Part shown: positions 58,801-64,000 of the stretch, piece by piece
Numbering within the stretch: the stretch's first letter is position 1
Layout of the letters: every line of letters starts with the position of its first letter
From: Limnomonas spitsbergensis
Taxonomy: Eukaryota; Chlorophyta; Chlorophyceae; Chlamydomonadales
DNA: 64,000 nt
Direction of reading: 5' to 3'
NCBI GenBank assembly: GCA_037349105.1
Contig: JAYJMM010000109.1
Span: 2,927,001 to 2,991,000 of the forward strand
Made by a program: the position numbers and the translations under genes
Notes under the pieces: model-generated
What the model was told of the DNA's origin: nothing
The model's input: only the letters and a program-made list of their open reading frames with translations
Databases searched by the model: none

Positions 58801-61800
58801 TGGCCCCGGTCCTGGCAGCGGGGGCCGCAGCAGGAGCTGGGCGCGGGTGGGAACCAGTCGCCGCAGCGGTGCTGGGTGGGGCCTTTGCCTTAGACACCCA
58901 CTTCTTGGGAGCTGGCGCGACCTGCATAACAGTCAACCACAAATCAGCTTGAAATGGCAGTCGCTGAATGACAGCGCAGTACTTCAGGCTATGGATGTCT
59001 GCAGAGTGATGCTGGGATTTTGTTTGCACTTGAATTGCTTTGCAATAGCTGGTGCTCACCCGCTTGGTCAGGGGCTTGGGGGCGATCTCCCACAAGCCTG
59101 AGGCCAGCAGCTTGTGCATCGCCTCTGACACCTGAAGCCATGTAAGACAAATATATATACATCAAATACCGGTATGTATCAGCAAACGCGTTTAATGACA
59201 GTGGCTAAGGGGGAGTGAACTCAGCTTGCCTGTCCAGGAGTTAAAGTATAGCCTTGGATTTTTGTCCAGGAGTCTAGGTATCTTGTGCTGCCTGTCTAGT
59301 AATATTGTGTTGTGTCAATCTACGAGTGTAGGAGTCTTGTCCATGAGTTTGACTTGATCTTGTCAGGATCTAGCTCCAACAGTAGTAGCCCGCCCTCCAT
59401 ATTTATCCAGATGCCCAGTCCACATTCGCGCTGTCTGGTGACCGGCACTGACCTTGCCGTCGTCGCCAACCATGGCAGCAGCAACTGCCGCCGCATCTGG
59501 CTTTGGGGACCCGTCCTTGTTGCTTGCCCCAGTTTCGCTCAAGTCCAGGACCTGCTCAGGCGCATCGGGGGGGAAGCTCATCTGACGATGAGGGTCCTTT
59601 GGCGCCTCACCCCTGTGAGGCTCTTCCGAAAATTCATGAAACCGATAATTCATGAAGCAGTCAAGGTCCCTGATGAGACATAGCTTGCTTATTCCACTTA
59701 TTGGCTGTTACGTCTCAGGATAAGCCACCTGAACTGAGAGGCTCACCCTTCGTTCCCCGTCTGCCGACACCAGGGCTGAAGCATTCAGGTTCGAGGCAGC
59801 CTTGATCAGCCCAGCAGTGCCTGCAGTACAAACCACACCAGGTTAAGAAAGAGGCGGCTGCTTCCAAGCCCTCAGGGGAGACCTTTGTGTGCATAGACCA
59901 TAGTAGAAGCAGGTTGGATCAGTCCCAAGTGGCAGCAGGGTGGATAAGTCCTAAGTGGCAGCAGCATGGATCTGTGCCACTTGGTCCCCAGCGTGGGGCA
60001 CCTTAGTACCAGAAGGGGCACATCCCTGTTGATTGAGTGCACACCAGACCACCTGAAACAAGGTCCTGGGCAGCCACCACAGGGCTGATGGGTACCAATC
60101 CCTGACTTGCCCTCTGGCGGTGACCCACATGGCAGCTTGGCTTTCTGGTGCAGGCTAGCCCAACTCAAGCAGGCAGTGGGCGTAATCCAGGCAACCCATC
60201 GCCCCGGCCGTCTCTCACCTGGCACCACCGCCATCGCGTCGCGGACCTGTAGTGCCTGCAGAGCGACCATGACCTCTCTCTGCAGGTGCCCGGGCACCAG
60301 CACGCCAATGGTGCTCATGCGCTGCGCGTCGGTGCTCTCCACGCGCATGACCTGCAGCTGGTTGGACTTGCCGTTCGTCTTGCTCCCGGTCTTGAACACG
60401 TGGCTGAGGCAGCTCAGCACGTGCAGCATGGAGCCGGCAATGACGTACATGTCCTGGTGCCGCTGAGATGCCCGCTTCACGTACTCAGCCTCCCACCTAG
60501 AGGAGCAGTGCCGAGGAGTTAGACCACGAGATGTATCAGCTGGCAAGCAGATTTAACATTTTTGTCGGAGGCAGATGTTTGTGTTGATGGAGGGCATGCT
60601 GTCAGGAGCAGGAGGCGGCACGACCCATTCTGGCAGTGGGCTGCCGGTGTGCAATGAAGAAACTGCTGCACAACATAATAATCACTATCTTCCTGAAATT
60701 CCAGCCTCAGGCAGCATCCGTTGGCCCGTTGTTGGATGTATGCTTAGGAGGATCGCTCAAGACTCACTGTCGTTTCATGCGGCTGGTTTTGCCGTTGTCA
60801 GTGCCAAACACAGTGTCGTCAGCGATCTTCTTCCAATCATATTTGAACTCCTGCAGGGTTGACGTGTAGGAGGTGGGTGAACATAAGGCTATTGAAGGTG
60901 TAGGTGGGGTGGACATTAGGCAAGTGAAGGTGGTGGTGTAGGTGGGGGGTGGACATTAGGCTAGTGAAAATGGAGATGCTGGGGGGAGAACATCAGGATT
61001 GTGAAGGTGGAGGTGTGTAGGGGGGTGGACATACGGCTAGTGAGAGTGGGGGTCTTGGGCGTTGAACATCAGGGAAGCCAGGACATGCAGGGGGGCATGA
61101 GCCAGGCTAACGTTGCAGGCTGTTGCGCGCTCACTGCCAGGGACCCAAATTGACCTCGTGGGGGTCCCATCGAGGTCTCTACACCGTAGGTGGCGGGACT
61201 CGGCGGACCCCACACACCTTTGGTGTGTGAGGTGTGTCGCAGGCAAGAGCTGTGCCCACCTCATAGGAAGTGTCGAACGAGCCGTAGCCGGAAGCCGGGC
61301 GAATGAAGCGGAGGCAGGCAGGGACAGACCTGCAGGCATGACGACAGCAGCTTCACTGTGAGCCGCAGGATTCATATCAACTTCACTACGAGCAGCTGGT
61401 CTGAGTCGAGGCAAGCATGTAGCACAATGGAGATCAATGAGAAGCTCCAGGGCCACCGGCGCACGGGCAACCCCTGCATGCAGCTCACCTCGCTTTCCTC
61501 GCAGTGCCTTTGAGCTTGCGCCCCTTCTCGTTGCGCTCAATGGCCAGGACGTAGTTGATGGCTTTGGTTTTGCCGCCGATGTAGTACTCTTTGTAAGCAA
61601 AGCAGGTCTGGGTCAGCGGGTCCTCCTCGCGCTGCGAATAATAGGAGATGGGCTGTGATCCAGGTCATCTAGCTTGAGTTGTAGACATCAAAAAAGTAAC
61701 TGGATCATCAATATTGTGTCTGTCTGGTTACTTAAATGATATTTATCGTGGGAGCAAATCATGTTTCTCCTCCTGTCCATTGCAATTGGCTGCACACATC

Positions 61801-64000
61801 ACCCATGGGCGATAGACTGCCCACCTCCTTCTTGTACTTGTCCAGTGCCGTGTCCCATGTCATGCCCCGGTCGGTCCTGAACGTGTACATCGAGGTCTCC
61901 GCACCCGTGTGGCTGCTCTTGTACACCGTCTGCAGGCAGGTGCATGCATCAGGGCAGTGCCGGTAATAGCAGAGAGAATGCCTCCGGTTCAGACCAGCAA
62001 CATGTTACTTCTCGATCTGTAAGGGAATCCACTTCCCGGATCTGTCAGCAAGACAAAAATGGCACCAGGATGGTGAGGCTTTGTCGATCCCTGCTGGCCT
62101 CTGATACACTTGGCATTCACGAACCGGTCTGGGCCAGTCACACGACAGCGTCACTCGGGTAGCTCCTTAAAGAGCCCTTGACGATACACCTCAGCTGCCA
62201 ACTCGGCCTGAGGCCAGCCTGGCTTCGAGCTGCTAGCCCTAGTGCTAGTCTGCTAGGGCCACCGGCCGTAGGCGGGTCAAGGCTTGGCCCCCATCGGTGC
62301 AGTAATGGCCTCATAAGGGTGGTATGGAGGCTGGGGCGCACTAGAATAAAGGCTGCTGGGCCGCTTGGGACCACACACACCTTGGCTGGCCTAAGGCTGT
62401 GGCCCAAGCAGCAGGGGGGTTGCTACACCTGGCTCCCATAGCCAAGAGCCGTGACAAAGCTGAATCATAGCTGAAGCATGCTGACATAGGTAGTGCTGCC
62501 AACCACAGCCCCCTGCCCTGCTCCCTCACCCCCCTGCCCCTACGTTGCCCCTTTGCTCGCTCTCACCTGCTTGTTGACAAACTTGATGGCGCTGCAGCCA
62601 GCCTTGATGATGCCTTGCTCGTTGTACTTGCCAGTCTTCTTGGCCTCCTTGATGTGGTTTTCCTGCGAGGTGAGCGAACAGAGTTCATGTTGTTTGGTAC
62701 CTCAAGTGTGTGTGGCACATCAGGTGTGCATGGCACATCAGGTGCAGTACATCAGGTGTGCGTGGCACATCAGGTGTGCGTGGCACATCAGGTGCAGTAC
62801 ATCAGGTGTGCGTGGCACGACAGGTGTAGTACATCAGGTGTGCGTGGCACATCAGGTGTAGTACATCAGGTGTGCATGGCACATCAGGTGAGTACATCAG
62901 GTGTGCGTGGCACGACAGGTGTAGTACATCAGGTGTGCGTGGCACGACAGGTGTAGTACATCAGGTGTGCGTGGCACATCAGGTGTAGTACATCAGGTGT
63001 GCATGGCACATCAGGTGAGTACATCAGGTGTGCGTGGCACATCAGGTGCAGTACATCAGGTGTGCGTGGCACATCAGGTGAGTACATCAGGTGTGCGTGG
63101 CACATCAGGTGCAGTACATCAGGTGTGCGTGGCACATCAGGTGTAGTACATCAGGTGTGCGTGGCACATCAGGTGCAGTACATCAGGTGTAGTACATCAG
63201 GTGTGCGTGGCACATCAGGTGCAGTACATCAGGTGTGCGTGGCACATCAGGTGTAGTACATCAGGTGTGCGTGGCACATCAGGTGTAGTACATCAGGTGT
63301 GCGTGGCACATCAGGTGCAGTACATCAGGTGTGCGTGGCACGACAGGTGTAGTACATCAGGTGTGCGTGGCACGACAGGTGTAGTACATCAGGTGTGCGT
63401 GGCACATCAGGTGTAGTACATCAGGTGTGCATGGCACATCAGGTGAGTACATCAGGTGTGCGTGGCACGACAGGTGTAGTACATCAGGTGTGCGTGGCAC
63501 GACAGGTGTAGTACATCAGGTGTGCGTGGCACATCAGGTGTAGTACATCAGGTGTGCATGGCACATCAGGTGAGTACATCAGGTGTGCGTGGCACATCAG
63601 GTGCAGTACATCAGGTGTGCGTGGCACATCAGGTGAGTACATCAGGTGTGCGTGGCACATCAGGTGCAGTACATCAGGTGTGCGTGGCACATCAGGTGTA
63701 GTACATCAGGTGTGCGTGGCACATCAGGTGTAGTACATCAGGTGTGCGTGGCACACCAGGTGCAGTACATCAGGTGTGCGTGGCACATCAGGTGTGCGTG
63801 GCACATCAGGTGTAGTACATCAGGTGTCGTGGCACATCAGGTGTAGTACATCAAATCTGTGGTACAGTGCCACCAAATGCCCCTCAACTGTGCCTTTGAA
63901 TGGCCTGCGTGGCCACTCGAGCTCTGTTTTAAATATGCACTCAGTTTAAGGATCTGAAGTCTGCACCGTCCGCGGAGCCTCACCAGCAGCAGCATGAAGA
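55886..64000 (-). CDS. Strawberry-notch (SBNO/FGT1)-like protein, C-terminal part, runs off right edge
   Basis: Exons inside the window: 63984-64000+, 62567-62662, 61825-61929, 61489-61631, 61260-61329, 60768-60850, 60219-60496, 59747-59820, 59453-59704, 59060-59131, 58223-58921, 57477-57983, 56995-57219, 55886-56788. Phases agree; about 1,170 residues are visible. The N-terminal visible part resembles the C-terminal strawberry-notch domain: TDRGMTWDTALDKYKKE, INYVLAIERNEKGR, RFIRPASG, DMYVIAGSMLHVLSCLSHVF, LQVMRVESTDAQRMSTIGVL. SBNO proteins are nuclear helicase-like regulators; the plant orthologue FGT1 acts with chromatin. The helicase core would lie beyond 64000. Then come ~600 unusual residues: an acidic DDE/Ala region, a Ser/Pro linker, two coiled-coil exons with similar openings (AAEIGKRKAEEHAE; AADLGKRHAEKDMK), and a C-terminal winged-helix-like end (DPEDDIMVYLVL). 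The intron 59705-59746 is only 42 nt. Confidence 0.65.
60860..61070. repeat. ~50-bp intronic tandem repeat
   Basis: About four units of GTGGACATTAGGCTAGTGAA followed by a GGTGGAGGTGTAGG block. They lie in the intron between exons 61260-61329 and 60768-60850 of the SBNO-like gene. Confidence 0.65.
62230..62420 (+). repeat. Dispersed repeat family B, copy 4
   Basis: CTAGGGCCACCGGCCGTAGG, CGGGTCAAGGCTTGGCCCCC, and a second GGCCCAAGCAGCAGGGGGGT block downstream. It lies in the intron between exons 62567-62662 and 61825-61929. It matches the copies near 1015, 6517 and 47.2 kb. Confidence 0.5.
62705..63855. repeat. Composite 18 + 14 bp minisatellite in SBNO-like intron
   Basis: Built from GTGTGCGTGGCACATCAG (18 bp) and GTGTAGTACATCAG or GTGCAGTACATCAG (14 bp), mostly alternating as a 32-bp unit. 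Variants include GACAGG for CATCAGG and GTGAGTACATCAG. About 1.15 kb long; longer blocks recur (62870-63000 resembles 63420-63560), showing higher-order duplication. It fills most of the intron between 63983 and 62663. Confidence 0.95.

Noticed and set aside
62493..63846. His/Cys-rich repeat proteins on both strands
   Set aside because: Translation of the 18/14-bp minisatellite within an intron of the SBNO-like gene.
62705..63855. CRISPR array
   Set aside because: Units are contiguous and carry no unique spacers; the DNA is eukaryotic.

Overview
The window looks like nuclear DNA of a green alga (Chlorophyta or close relative). Its genes are rich in short GT-AG introns. One gene encodes a plastid-type inactive FtsH. 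The telomere-like motif in one intronic repeat is the plant type (TTTAGGG). The species cannot be told from the sequence. I built gene models by hand from splice sites and reading-frame phase. Family assignments come from motif recognition, not from searches.

Layout: 0-1.8 kb non-coding with repeats; 1.8-7.4 kb Ser/Thr protein kinase (-); 8.5-11.9 kb ORC5, a subunit of the origin recognition complex (-); 12.9-21.1 kb proteolytically dead FtsH (FtsHi) in 17 exons (-); 21.3-22.8 kb SprT-like metalloprotease-domain protein (+), divergent from FtsHi; 23.9-27.2 kb GT92-type glycosyltransferase (-); 27.2-41.7 kb a gene-poor block with decayed LINE pieces, an unknown 226-codon ORF (32.3-33.0 kb), a 165-bp satellite and a 21-bp minisatellite; 41.8-44.0 kb a protein with two SpoVS (Alba-like) domains (-); 44.9-54.6 kb a cryptochrome/photolyase-family protein with a long N-terminal extension in 15 exons (-); 55.9 kb to beyond the right edge, the C-terminal part of a strawberry-notch (SBNO/FGT1)-like protein (-).

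The genes do not form a pathway. They are unrelated housekeeping or regulatory genes: chromosome replication, plastid AAA+ machinery, light sensing or DNA repair, and chromatin or transcription. Three things stand out. First, the tandem SpoVS protein, a bacterial sporulation fold in a eukaryotic gene with introns inside both domains. Second, the 1,070-residue cryptochrome-family protein with about 460 residues in front of the photolyase module. Third, the long introns each carry private tandem repeats; two of these arrays lie at or near a 3' splice site and lack AG on the transcribed strand over more than 1 kb.
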